Both the position numbers and the translations under genes were made by a program. DNA of 64,000 nt. It comes from Aquibacillus albus. Lineage in GTDB: Bacteria; Bacillota; Bacilli; Bacillales; Amphibacillaceae. Location of the stretch: contig NZ_JAFBDR010000008.1 of assembly GCF_016908325.1 (NCBI RefSeq), positions 107,887 to 171,886 of the forward strand, read 5' to 3'. The notes beneath the pieces are model-generated. The model had not been told where the DNA came from, ran no database searches, and saw nothing but the letters and a program-made list of their open reading frames with translations. This document shows, one piece after another, positions 8,037 to 16,429 of the stretch. Positions within the stretch are counted from its first letter, which is position 1, and every line of letters starts with the position of its first letter.

Positions 8037-8475
8037 TGAAAATATTAGTAAATTCAGCCAAAATATGTGACCGGATTCACAATACGAAAATTATTAGTAA
8101 ATTTTGTAACAATTTCTCTATTATTCTCGACTAATTAAATGGTAAAATACAAAAATAGGGGTCAAAAAAGAGAAGCAACGACCGAATAGTTGTAAGTGGG
8201 AAATAAATAAGTGAAATAGGGGAAAGGGAATGGACTTAGCAAAAGCTGCGCATAAGTTGATCAGCGCCGCACTTCTGCCGGAGCGCTGAACTCGACTAGA
8301 GCACCCACTGCACCAAAGCGGCTCGAACTAGAGACAGCACCCTACAATACCCACAATTTTCTGCTTGCAAGAAATAGATCAAGATGTATATGCTAGAAAC
8401 TATGTAACAAAAAACGCGTGCGCATCCACCATAATGGGTGCACTGCTCGCATTACTTATACCTGGAGTGAACGTT
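8037..8475. other. Divergent intergenic region
   Basis: Separates the minus-strand lipid-pentose set from the plus-strand polysaccharide locus. The part nearest 8150 is AT-rich with a possible plus-strand -10 (TAAAAT, about 8145). The later part (8240-8345) is richer in GC and carries a possible 19-codon leader frame. No terminator or known riboswitch was recognised. Confidence 0.5.
8230..8289 (+). CDS. Possible 19-residue leader peptide
   Basis: ATG at 8230 behind a strong GGGGAAAGGGA site encodes MDLAKAAHKLISAALLPER and a stop. The good ribosome site and the position upstream of the O-antigen-ligase gene suggest a translated leader, but no attenuator hairpin is evident. It may be chance. 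Confidence 0.25.
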   Translation: MDLAKAAHKLISAALLPER

Positions 8476-9948
8476 ATGAATAGTCAAAAGAATTTCATCG
8501 TATTTATTATCGCAACCATTGCTGTTCTAGGAATTGGACTCATCTTACCTCCATTCATTGCCCTCGGCTTATCAACAGCCTTCTTTGCAGGGATTGCTTG
8601 GTGGAAGCCGAAATGGGTAATTCCGCTACTAATTATTTATTTCCCGTTTCGACCATTTTTAGTAGAAATTAATGAAGGGTTAAAATATGCTGGAGACTTA
8701 GCAATCTTCTTGCTCGTCCTCGTGTTCCTACTATCGGCGATCCGCAAGAAACAATGGAAATCTATTTTCCAGCTCGAAATCTATGAATGGGCTTATATCC
8801 TATTTTGCGTCGTCGGAGCGATTGCCGCACTAATCACTGGTGTATCTCTAACAGCAATCATCTTCCAGCTGCGCAAATTCCTAACGATGTATTTATTGTT
8901 TTATGCAGTGAAGCGACTAGGGTGGAATAAGCAAGACCTCATCCTAAATGCAAAAGTCATCGTCGGCGTTGGGATTGTCCAAAGCCTTCATGGATATATT
9001 GAAAAATTATCACAACGGAACTGGCTGTTGCCACAAGCATGGGAGGAAATGTTCGTATCTCCTGCCAATGCTGATCGCATTTACGGCCTAATCGGAAACC
9101 CAAATTCAATGGGAATGTTCATGGTTGTCGCGATTGCCGCAACCTTCATGCTGTTACGCGTAACGAAACAAAACATTTGGTACGTGCCACTAGCAATGTT
9201 TATCGGAACGATGCTACTAACCTTCTCACGTGGAACCTTGCTAGGCGTGCTTGTTGCAGGAACGTTATATCTTATTCTATCGAAAAATTTACGCATCTTA
9301 AAACAGCTTGCCATCGCAGGTGCAGCTGGATTCATACTCGTCTATCTACCAGTTGACTACGGAGACCAATTCTTAGAAAGCTCCGTCGAACAAAGCTCTG
9401 GAGTAAAGCAAGGACCAGATGACAACGAGGAAGAAGAAGGGCGCAACCGTTTTACGGATATGGATGATCAAGAATTAGCTCGAAGCGCCAGCAGTGGTCG
9501 AATCTTTTTCGTTAAAAAAGGATTAGAGATCTTCATGGATTACCCAGTCATCGGAACTGGATTCGGTACGTTCGGTGATTCGGCTGCACTGGTATACTCT
9601 TCGCCAATTTATGCAGACTATGGCTTAGAGGATATTTACTATTATTTAGGAAAAGATTTTTATTCGGATAACCAATATATACAAATTATCGTGCAAACAG
9701 GAACGATCGGCGTCATTTTATTTGCGTTGTTCCTATTAAACATGGTGTACCGTATGTGGACGCTTCGCGCCACCCATCCAAGCATCGCCAACACCGCGAT
9801 CGCTCTTTGGATGTTCACCTGTGTTGTCGGATTCGTTTACAACGTATGGGAAAACCAAGTGTTCCCGATGTTCTTATTCGCACTGATTGCCTGGGTCGAA
9901 ACGATTAAAAAAGGAAAAACCGTCTCCGTACCAGGGGATTCAAACTAA
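8476..9948 (+). CDS. O-antigen ligase/polymerase family membrane protein
   Basis: 490 residues with about twelve hydrophobic segments and the Wzy_C/O-antigen-ligase pattern: GNPNSMGMFM (about 207-216), TFSRGTLLG (about 248) and the late loop PVIGTGFGTFGD (about 355-367) before the last helices. Such proteins polymerise or attach lipid-linked glycans outside the membrane. The ATG at 8476 is chosen because GGAGTG stands six bases upstream; the frame stays open 37 codons further back without a ribosome site. It precedes the ManNAc dehydrogenase gene, separated by a 42-bp repeat array. Confidence 0.8.
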   Translation: MNSQKNFIVFIIATIAVLGIGLILPPFIALGLSTAFFAGIAWWKPKWVIPLLIIYFPFRPFLVEINEGLKYAGDLAIFLLVLVFLLSAIRKKQWKSIFQLEIYEWAYILFCVVGAIAALITGVSLTAIIFQLRKFLTMYLLFYAVKRLGWNKQDLILNAKVIVGVGIVQSLHGYIEKLSQRNWLLPQAWEEMFVSPANADRIYGLIGNPNSMGMFMVVAIAATFMLLRVTKQNIWYVPLAMFIGTMLLTFSRGTLLGVLVAGTLYLILSKNLRILKQLAIAGAAGFILVYLPVDYGDQFLESSVEQSSGVKQGPDDNEEEEGRNRFTDMDDQELARSASSGRIFFVKKGLEIFMDYPVIGTGFGTFGDSAALVYSSPIYADYGLEDIYYYLGKDFYSDNQYIQIIVQTGTIGVILFALFLLNMVYRMWTLRATHPSIANTAIALWMFTCVVGFVYNVWENQVFPMFLFALIAWVETIKKGKTVSVPGDSN

Positions 9949-9973
9949 AATCATTAAAATAAGGTCCAATTAA

Positions 9974-10215
9974 CTGCGCAAAACCGGTTGAAAGTTGAGA
10001 GTAAACACGAAGAAGTTGCTCAAAACCGAGTTAAAGTTGAGAATAAATCCCGGAAAGCTGCTCATAACTGTCTCAAAGTTGCGAGTAAACTCGGGGAAAT
10101 TGCTCATAACTGTCTCAAAGTTGAGAGTAAATCCCAGAAAGCTGCGCATAACCGGGCCAAAGTTAAGAATAAATCTCGGAACGTTGCGCAAAACCGGCTC
10201 AAAATTGAACTGATA
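9974..10215 (+). repeat. 42-bp repeat family, array 4
   Basis: About six units in plus orientation between the ligase and ManNAc dehydrogenase genes. The core is more diverged (TTGCTCATAAC, TTGCGCAAAAC) but the 42-bp period and AAGTTGAGAGTAAATCCC half are kept. Overlapping open frames of 70-90 codons here are repeat artefacts. Confidence 0.85.
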
Positions 10216-10280
10216 ACAAACTAGATTGCGGAAACAAATAACTCCGCCCACTTATCATTAGATTCTCAAAGGAGAGAAAC

Positions 10281-11561
10281 ATGAACATGGAAAAATTATG
10301 CGTCATCGGCTTAGGATATATAGGATTACCTACATCGATTATGTTCGCCAAGCATGGCTTTCAAGTCCATGGTGTCGATGTCAATCAGCAAGTCATTGAA
10401 AAATTAACGAATAAAGAATTACACATCGAAGAACCAGGACTACAGGAAGCACTAGAAGAAGTAGTCGATGCTGGAAAATTAACGTTTGCTAAAACACCAG
10501 TAGAATCGGACGTCTTTATCGTTGCTGTACCTTCCCCAATTACAGAGGAAAAAACAGCGAACCTTGATTACGTCCGTGCTGGTACAGAAGCAATCGTGCC
10601 ATTTGTGAAAAAAGGAGACCTCGTTATCCTAGAATCAACCGTCCCACCACGTACGGTAGAGGACGTGATGATGCCGATTCTAGAAAAAACTGGCCTCAAC
10701 CTCAATGAAGAGCTATACATTGCCCACTCACCAGAGCGTGTGATTCCAGGCAAGATCTTTCAAGAGCTTGAGGAAAACGACCGCATCGTCGGCGGCATTA
10801 ATGAAAAATCAAGTGAACTAACGAAACAGCTATACAAATCATTCGTAAAAGGTGACATCCACCTGACCGATGCAACAACAGCAGAAATGGTAAAGGTAAT
10901 TGAAAATACGTATCGTGACGTTAACATCGCCTTTGCGAATGAGCTTGCTAAAATTAGTGACAAAATCGGTGTCAATGCGTGGGAAGCGATTAAGCTTGCC
11001 AATTATCATCCACGTGTAAACATTCACCAGCCAGGTCCTGGTGTTGGTGGGCACTGTATCGCGGTTGATCCATGGTTTCTTGCTGAATTGCAGCCTGACC
11101 TTGCAAACATGATTACACTCGCACGGAACACAAACGACGGTATGCCAGCATACACCGTGGAACGCATTCAGCAAATCATCGAAGAGCACAATCTCGTTCA
11201 ACCAACCGTTGCATTGCTTGGCTTGTCGTTCAAAGGAAATGTAGATGACATGCGCGAAAGTCCATCCTTAACAATTATGGAACATTTAAATAGGAAGAAT
11301 ATCGATTATAAAGTGTTTGATCCACACATTAAAGATGTCCGTGTGCCACATCAAGTACTCCAATTAGATGAGGTTATTCAAGATGCAGACATCGCCGTCA
11401 TCTTAACGGATCATAAAGTATTCCAAACGTACGATCCAAACGAAGTAAAACAATTCATGAAAGAAAGCATCATCTTTGATACGAAAAATTGCATCGATGA
11501 AGCCGCGTGGCGCGATGCAGGTTTTAATTACATTCGTCTTGGAGATGCTAAAAACAGGTGA
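10281..11561 (+). CDS. wecC: UDP-N-acetyl-D-mannosamine dehydrogenase (first copy)
   Basis: 426 residues, nucleotide-sugar dehydrogenase. N-terminal Rossmann motif GLGYIGLPTS (about 10-19), central ENTYRDVNIAFANELAKI, and catalytic-cysteine motif GPGVGGHCIAVDPWFL, whose VDPWF form points to ManNAc rather than glucose dehydrogenases. The product would be UDP-ManNAcA. AAAGGAGAG precedes the ATG. The WecG/TagA transferase follows at once, as expected if ManNAcA goes into a wall polymer. No epimerase MnaA/WecB is in the window. A paralogue is at 27660. Confidence 0.85.
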   Translation: MNMEKLCVIGLGYIGLPTSIMFAKHGFQVHGVDVNQQVIEKLTNKELHIEEPGLQEALEEVVDAGKLTFAKTPVESDVFIVAVPSPITEEKTANLDYVRAGTEAIVPFVKKGDLVILESTVPPRTVEDVMMPILEKTGLNLNEELYIAHSPERVIPGKIFQELEENDRIVGGINEKSSELTKQLYKSFVKGDIHLTDATTAEMVKVIENTYRDVNIAFANELAKISDKIGVNAWEAIKLANYHPRVNIHQPGPGVGGHCIAVDPWFLAELQPDLANMITLARNTNDGMPAYTVERIQQIIEEHNLVQPTVALLGLSFKGNVDDMRESPSLTIMEHLNRKNIDYKVFDPHIKDVRVPHQVLQLDEVIQDADIAVILTDHKVFQTYDPNEVKQFMKESIIFDTKNCIDEAAWRDAGFNYIRLGDAKNR

Positions 11562-11566
11562 TATCG

Positions 11567-12283
11567 ATGGCAAACAAAGAAACAATACTAGGTGTCGATG
11601 TGTCCAATGAGACATACGACAGCATTACGAAACAATTATTCTATAATATAGAAGAAAAAAAACAATCCTTTATTGTAGCGGTCAATCCAGAGAAGATCAT
11701 GAAGGCCTCTAAAGACCCGCAATTAAGGGAACTGATTAATAGTGCCGATTATCAAATTCCCGATGGGGTGGGCGTCCTGATTGCTTCGAAGCTTCAGGGC
11801 GGCTCTATTTCCAATCGGATTACCGGCATCGATTTAATGAATGCTTTAATAGAAGAAGCAGAGAAACAAGGGAAACGCGTCTTTCTGTATGGTGGGAAAC
11901 CAGGAGTTGCAGAAGTAGCTGCCAAAAGATTGAAAGAAACCTATCCCAATCTATGCCTAGCTGGAATTCTTGATGGCTATCAAAAGGATAATGATAAAAT
12001 CATAGACACAATTAATGATGCAAACGCAGATCTATTATTTGTCGCAATGGGGAGCCCAAGACAAGAGGAATGGATCCGGGCTAATAGAGAGCAATTAAAT
12101 GTGTCTGTCTTCCAAGGAGTGGGCGGGTCATTTGATGTACTAGCAGGAAATATTAAACGAGCACCAGGAATTTTCCGTAAGTTTGGATTAGAATGGTTGT
12201 ATCGATTAATCGTTGAACCATGGCGTTGGAAGCGGCAATTGGCACTACCAAGATTCCTTGTCCAAGTGATTACAAAAAAGTAA
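11567..12283 (+). CDS. WecG/TagA/CpsF family glycosyltransferase
   Basis: 238 residues, GT26. Family marks are VAVNPEKIM, ADYQIPDGVGV, the donor-site stretch FVAMGSPRQEEWI and GVGGSFDVLAG, then a basic amphipathic tail (EWLYRLIVEPWRWKRQ) that binds the membrane. TagA/WecG add ManNAc or ManNAcA as the second sugar on undecaprenyl-linked GlcNAc. With the ManNAc dehydrogenase next to it, a ManNAcA transferase is likely. The ATG at 11567 has AGGTGAT upstream; a GTG at 11558 overlapping the previous stop is the alternative. Confidence 0.8.
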   Translation: MANKETILGVDVSNETYDSITKQLFYNIEEKKQSFIVAVNPEKIMKASKDPQLRELINSADYQIPDGVGVLIASKLQGGSISNRITGIDLMNALIEEAEKQGKRVFLYGGKPGVAEVAAKRLKETYPNLCLAGILDGYQKDNDKIIDTINDANADLLFVAMGSPRQEEWIRANREQLNVSVFQGVGGSFDVLAGNIKRAPGIFRKFGLEWLYRLIVEPWRWKRQLALPRFLVQVITKK

Positions 12284-12700
12284 CAAAGATTAGTTCTAAT
12301 TGAGTAGTGACATCATATATTAGACAGGGTACATTGAGTAGAGGGAATCTATTTTACCAAAACTGGAAAAACTTACTCACATGAAAACACTATCATTTGC
12401 TTGTAATTTAGTCTCAGTTTCTAGTAAAATAAGAATCACCGAAGTAATTATTGGTTATCAATCGTAGCACTAAATCTTACATATCGTTGAACTAGTATTC
12501 TAGTGAAGAAATATTGCAATTATATTACAAATACACAAATTACTAGAAATAGTTGACAAATCATGCCATAATTCTCTATACTAATCATGTGCCAATAGTT
12601 TACTAGGGGAATTACTATTTTCCTAGGCTTACATATATTGGGTTTGCCAGAAAATAGTGCAATAAATTTATAAGTTTTTACTAAGGGAGGATAAAGATTT
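12284..12700 (+). promoter_or_regulatory. S-layer gene upstream region with sigma-A promoter
   Basis: 417 bases without a gene. TTGACA (12553-12558), an 18-bp spacer and TATACT (12577-12582) make a near-consensus promoter. This leaves a leader of about 110 bases, as in other S-layer genes where a long 5' leader stabilises the message. AAGGGAGG (12683-12690) is the ribosome site. A short inverted repeat ACTAG/CTAGT lies near 12490. Confidence 0.7.
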
Positions 12701-15655
12701 ATGAGTCAGAACAAATTTCGCAAAATCACTGCTTCATCAATCGCGGCAACAGCGGCTTTAGCAGCAGTTGCACCGGCAGCAGTATCTGCTGATGAAGTAG
12801 TAGAATTCTCAGATGTAGCTGAGTCAAATTCACACTACCCAGCAATTACTACACTAGCAACTGAAGGAATCATTGCTGGATACCCAGATGGTACTTATAA
12901 GCCAGGGAACGAATTAACACGTGCTAATGCAGCGGTACTATTCGCTGGAGCACTAGATCTTGAATTACCAGCAGCAGCAGCTGTTGAAGGTTACTTCACA
13001 GATATTGATGCTAGCCATACTTATGCTGCACAAATCGCTGCAGTTGCAGAAGCTGAAATCTTCGTAGGTTCTAACGGAGAATTCGGATCTAGCGACGTAT
13101 TAACTCGTGCGCAAATGGCTTCTACAATCGTTAACGCTTTTGGTCTTGAAGACAATGGCGAAGACGTAGACGTTTACCTTGATAATGTACCAGAAACACA
13201 CAAAGAAAGTGTTAAAATTCTAGTACAACAAGGAATCACTAACCAAACTGGTGACTTCCGTCCAAGCGAAGCTGTAACTCGTGGACAGTTCGCAACATTC
13301 TTGTTCAAAGCTCTTGGACTTGAAGACGTAACTGCACAGCCGGAAGGACCAGCTGTAGAAGACGTTGAAGTTAGCGGATTGAAGCAAATTAAAGTTTCAC
13401 TTACTGGCGATGTTGACTTGGAAGCAGCTGGTGAAGTTGACAACTATACATTAGTAGACGAAGATGACAACGAAATTGATCTTGCAGATGTTGATGTTCC
13501 TGAAGCAAGCACTTCTTCAAATCACATCGTGGTAACACTAACTCTTGAAGAAGATGTTGAAAACCAAACAAACGCAACTCTTACGGTTGATAAAGCTGTA
13601 ACAGGTGAAGAGTTCACACAAGATGTTGAATTCTTTGACACAACTATTCCAGAAGTTACTAATGTTTCTGTTGTTGGTAAAGCGACAGTTAAAGTTTCCT
13701 TTACTGAATCAATGGATTTCGGAACATTAGATTCTGACGGGTATGTAACAGATAGTAACATTCGCAAGGCGTTTGAATTAAATGATGGTTCTGTATTCGT
13801 TAAGGACGTAAAAGTTCTTAAGAATGGTACAGAAGCAAATGTTGAATACTACTCAGATCTTGAAGAAGGAACTAATTCATTATCAGTGGGTAAAGAAGTT
13901 AAAGACTATGCAGGATATGTAGTATCTGCTGGTGACTTTGAATTTGATGTTGTAGAAGATACAGAAGCTCCTCAACTAGTTGCAGTTAAAAATGTTACTG
14001 CTCTAAAAGCAACACTTGTATTTGATGAAGACATCAATGATGATTTAGACACATCTGATTTCTACCATACAAACACAAGTAACACAGTGGATTCAATTGA
14101 AGAAGTTGATGGAAATGAAGTTACTGTTAAGTGGGATGACGATCATGCACTTCCAAACGGAACTGCTTACATCTATGTAAAAGCAGAAGGTGTTCAAGAT
14201 CTATGGGAAAATGAAAATGATCAATTACTCCGCATCTCAGCAGATGTAACAGTAGACGAAGACGCTCCAGAAATTACAGCGATTGAAGCTGATGGCGAAG
14301 ATGCTATTTTAGTTACTTATGACGAGGAAGTATCTGATTCAGCGCTAGATGAAGATAACTACACTCTTTTCGATGAAGATGGAGAAGAAGTAGATATTGA
14401 TAGTGTAGAAGTTGAGGATGAAGACGACAACCAATATAGAATAGTATTAGAAGAACCTACTACTGGAGACTTCACTCTTGAAGTTGATGGTGTTGAAGAC
14501 ATCTATGGAAATGCTATTGATGAAGAAACTTTAAGTGTTACTATCACAGATAGTAGTGCGCCATCAATTAGTGACTTTACATCTAAACTATATGAAGATG
14601 GAGAAATCCAAGAATTGGTTATTACTTTTGACGGCGAAAAAATGGCGACAACTGGTAAATACTCAGTTCTAGATCTTGATAAGTATAGAGTAGACTTAGA
14701 TGGTTTAGACGGTAATTCGGATGAGTGGAAAACACTTTCTGATTTAGATGGAATTAAAATTGTTGCACTTGATAACGGTGAGCAAGTTAAAATCACTCTA
14801 GATACTGAAGAAGCTGGATATGAATTTGTAGCAGATGAAGATGACAGTATTGAGTTAGCTCGTGTAGCTGATGCTTCTGGAAATGCAACTTCTGAATTAA
14901 GTGGAACATTTGACATTGATGAAGAAGGTACAGTTGGATTAGATTCCGATGATCCAGTGAGAGCAATTTCTAAGAACGAAGTTGAAATTGAATTGGATGG
15001 TAAAATTACTGAACTTGATGAAGACGACTTCAGAGTATATTATGGTTCAGATAATACAGATGAAATCGAAATTACAGGAAAGAGTTTAGATAATTCTGGT
15101 TCTAACTCAGTAATTACTTTCACTTTAGCTGAAGATTTAGATACGGATGCAACTTACAATAGTGAAACAGTTCGTGTTGTATCTGAAACTTCATTAGGCG
15201 GATCTTATGAGGGTGAAACAGTAAATCAATTTGGTGAACAAGTTGAATTCTCAGCAGAAGTTGTTGCTGATCAATTAGCTCCTGAACTTCATTCAGATTT
15301 ACTAAATGATGATGATGATTACGAAGTTAGAGTTGCTCATGATGACACTGATGACGTAACTGAATTCGAATTAAAATTCACTGAAGACTTAGAAGCTTCA
15401 TCATCTGCAGCAGCTGCTGGACTTGCTTTCGATGTTGAAGGGTATGAGTTCACGACAGCGTCTGAAGCTGATCTTGAAGAAGGTGAATTCACAATTGCTA
15501 TCGACGGTGCTACAGTACGAGTTTATGTTTACACTGAAGATACTGATGAAGAATTCGAAATTAATCTAGATCCTACTAGATTCCTTGTAGACGGAGATGG
15601 TAACGAAGCTACATTCCAAGAAACTGTTACTGTTGAAGTTTATGATGAAGAGTAA
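12701..15655 (+). CDS. S-layer protein with three SLH domains (main copy)
   Basis: 984 residues. A signal peptide (about 1-30, ending A-A-V-S-A) is followed by three SLH domains: about 35-90 with GYPDGTYKPGNELTRAN, about 90-150 with LTRAQMAS, and about 155-210 with VTRGQFATFLF. These bind secondary cell-wall polymer. The remaining ~770 residues are acidic and beta-rich, with repeated Ig-like or invasin-like modules (for example DEDAPEITAIEADGEDAILV). The strong promoter, long leader and terminator fit an abundant surface protein. The acidity suits a halotolerant host. A diverged paralogue lies at 55593. Confidence 0.92.
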   Translation: MSQNKFRKITASSIAATAALAAVAPAAVSADEVVEFSDVAESNSHYPAITTLATEGIIAGYPDGTYKPGNELTRANAAVLFAGALDLELPAAAAVEGYFTDIDASHTYAAQIAAVAEAEIFVGSNGEFGSSDVLTRAQMASTIVNAFGLEDNGEDVDVYLDNVPETHKESVKILVQQGITNQTGDFRPSEAVTRGQFATFLFKALGLEDVTAQPEGPAVEDVEVSGLKQIKVSLTGDVDLEAAGEVDNYTLVDEDDNEIDLADVDVPEASTSSNHIVVTLTLEEDVENQTNATLTVDKAVTGEEFTQDVEFFDTTIPEVTNVSVVGKATVKVSFTESMDFGTLDSDGYVTDSNIRKAFELNDGSVFVKDVKVLKNGTEANVEYYSDLEEGTNSLSVGKEVKDYAGYVVSAGDFEFDVVEDTEAPQLVAVKNVTALKATLVFDEDINDDLDTSDFYHTNTSNTVDSIEEVDGNEVTVKWDDDHALPNGTAYIYVKAEGVQDLWENENDQLLRISADVTVDEDAPEITAIEADGEDAILVTYDEEVSDSALDEDNYTLFDEDGEEVDIDSVEVEDEDDNQYRIVLEEPTTGDFTLEVDGVEDIYGNAIDEETLSVTITDSSAPSISDFTSKLYEDGEIQELVITFDGEKMATTGKYSVLDLDKYRVDLDGLDGNSDEWKTLSDLDGIKIVALDNGEQVKITLDTEEAGYEFVADEDDSIELARVADASGNATSELSGTFDIDEEGTVGLDSDDPVRAISKNEVEIELDGKITELDEDDFRVYYGSDNTDEIEITGKSLDNSGSNSVITFTLAEDLDTDATYNSETVRVVSETSLGGSYEGETVNQFGEQVEFSAEVVADQLAPELHSDLLNDDDDYEVRVAHDDTDDVTEFELKFTEDLEASSSAAAAGLAFDVEGYEFTTASEADLEEGEFTIAIDGATVRVYVYTEDTDEEFEINLDPTRFLVDGDGNEATFQETVTVEVYDEE

Positions 15656-15677
15656 AAATATTTGTAGTTAAATTTAA

Positions 15678-15710
15678 GGAGGATACCCTATTTAGGGTAT
15701 CCTCTTTCTT
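15678..15710 (+). terminator. Terminator of the S-layer gene
   Basis: AGGATACCC, loop TATTTA, GGGTATCCT, then CTTTCTT. A strong rho-independent hairpin 23 bases after the stop. Confidence 0.85.
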
Positions 15711-15818
15711 ATGAAGTTATTTATTAGAGTAAGTTGCAAGGAAGACTATCATTGATATTCAAGTATTCAGGAAAAAGGAAAATGCCAGAATTATATTAGG
15801 TAAGTTAATAGTTTGTGC

Positions 15819-15824
15819 TATAAT
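15819..15824 (+). promoter_or_regulatory. Extended -10 upstream of the lipoprotein gene
   Basis: TGTGCTATAAT gives a TG-N-TATAAT extended -10 about 48 bases before the ATG. No good -35 is visible. Confidence 0.45.
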
Positions 15825-15871
15825 TAAAATTAATTCATTCATAATTATTTACGAGGGAGAAATTACTTAAT

Positions 15872-16324
15872 ATGAAAAGGATACTTCTAAACTATAGCTT
15901 CTTAATTATTCTTTTATTAACTTTAGGTGCATGTGGAAATTCCGCTGATGAAAGATTACTTGCGGAAGATAATAACCAAAAGGACATTACGAATACTATA
16001 ATTTTTGGTGAAAAAACTGGTGATACATCTATAAAGGCAAGAAATTTATTTGAAATTGGAGAAGAAACACATTTCCTTGTTACTGCAGAGGATGAATTTG
16101 GGATTGAGCAAGTATTAATTACGCTTAATAAAGCCAAGGATGAAAAATGGTCAAAAATAACTGAATCAGAGCTGGAAGTCCATCCAGATGCAAAGCAGTT
16201 TATGAACGGTTTTCCAGGATCTACTTTTGAAACACTAGGCACTGGGGCGTATCAATTAAAAGTTACGATTGATAAAGACCGTACGCTTACTGGTGAGTTT
16301 ATCATTGAGGAAAAAGGAGACTAG
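15872..16324 (+). CDS. Small lipoprotein of unknown function
   Basis: 150 residues. A type II signal peptide with lipobox LGAC (Cys about 21) implies lipid anchoring outside the membrane. The mature part is predicted beta-rich, with no motif I recognise. It has its own extended -10 promoter and terminator, so it is monocistronic between the S-layer gene and the polysaccharide genes. A role in envelope assembly is only a guess from location. Confidence 0.75.
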   Translation: MKRILLNYSFLIILLLTLGACGNSADERLLAEDNNQKDITNTIIFGEKTGDTSIKARNLFEIGEETHFLVTAEDEFGIEQVLITLNKAKDEKWSKITESELEVHPDAKQFMNGFPGSTFETLGTGAYQLKVTIDKDRTLTGEFIIEEKGD

Positions 16325-16340
16325 TTTTGGAAACAATTTT

Positions 16341-16378
16341 TACCTTTTACAGGAAATTCTGTAAAGGGTATTTTTTTT
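16341..16378 (+). terminator. Terminator of the lipoprotein gene
   Basis: TACCTTTTACAG, loop GAAATT, CTGTAAAGGGTA, then eight T. Confidence 0.85.
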
Positions 16379-16392
16379 AGCACAGGAAATGC

Positions 16393-16398
16393 TATAAT
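16393..16398 (+). promoter_or_regulatory. Extended -10 for the ligase-TPR/Wzz genes
   Basis: TGCTATAAT directly after the preceding terminator and about 30 bases before the ATG at 16430. It has the same extended -10 style as at 8028 and 15819. Confidence 0.5.
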
Positions 16399-16429
16399 TA
16401 GAGAGAAATTTGTTGTAAGGAGTAAAAAC

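Noticed and set aside
8365..8475. 37-codon N-terminal extension of the first ligase-like protein
   Set aside because: No ribosome site, low hydrophobicity pattern fit, while ATG 8476 has GGAGTG at the correct distance.
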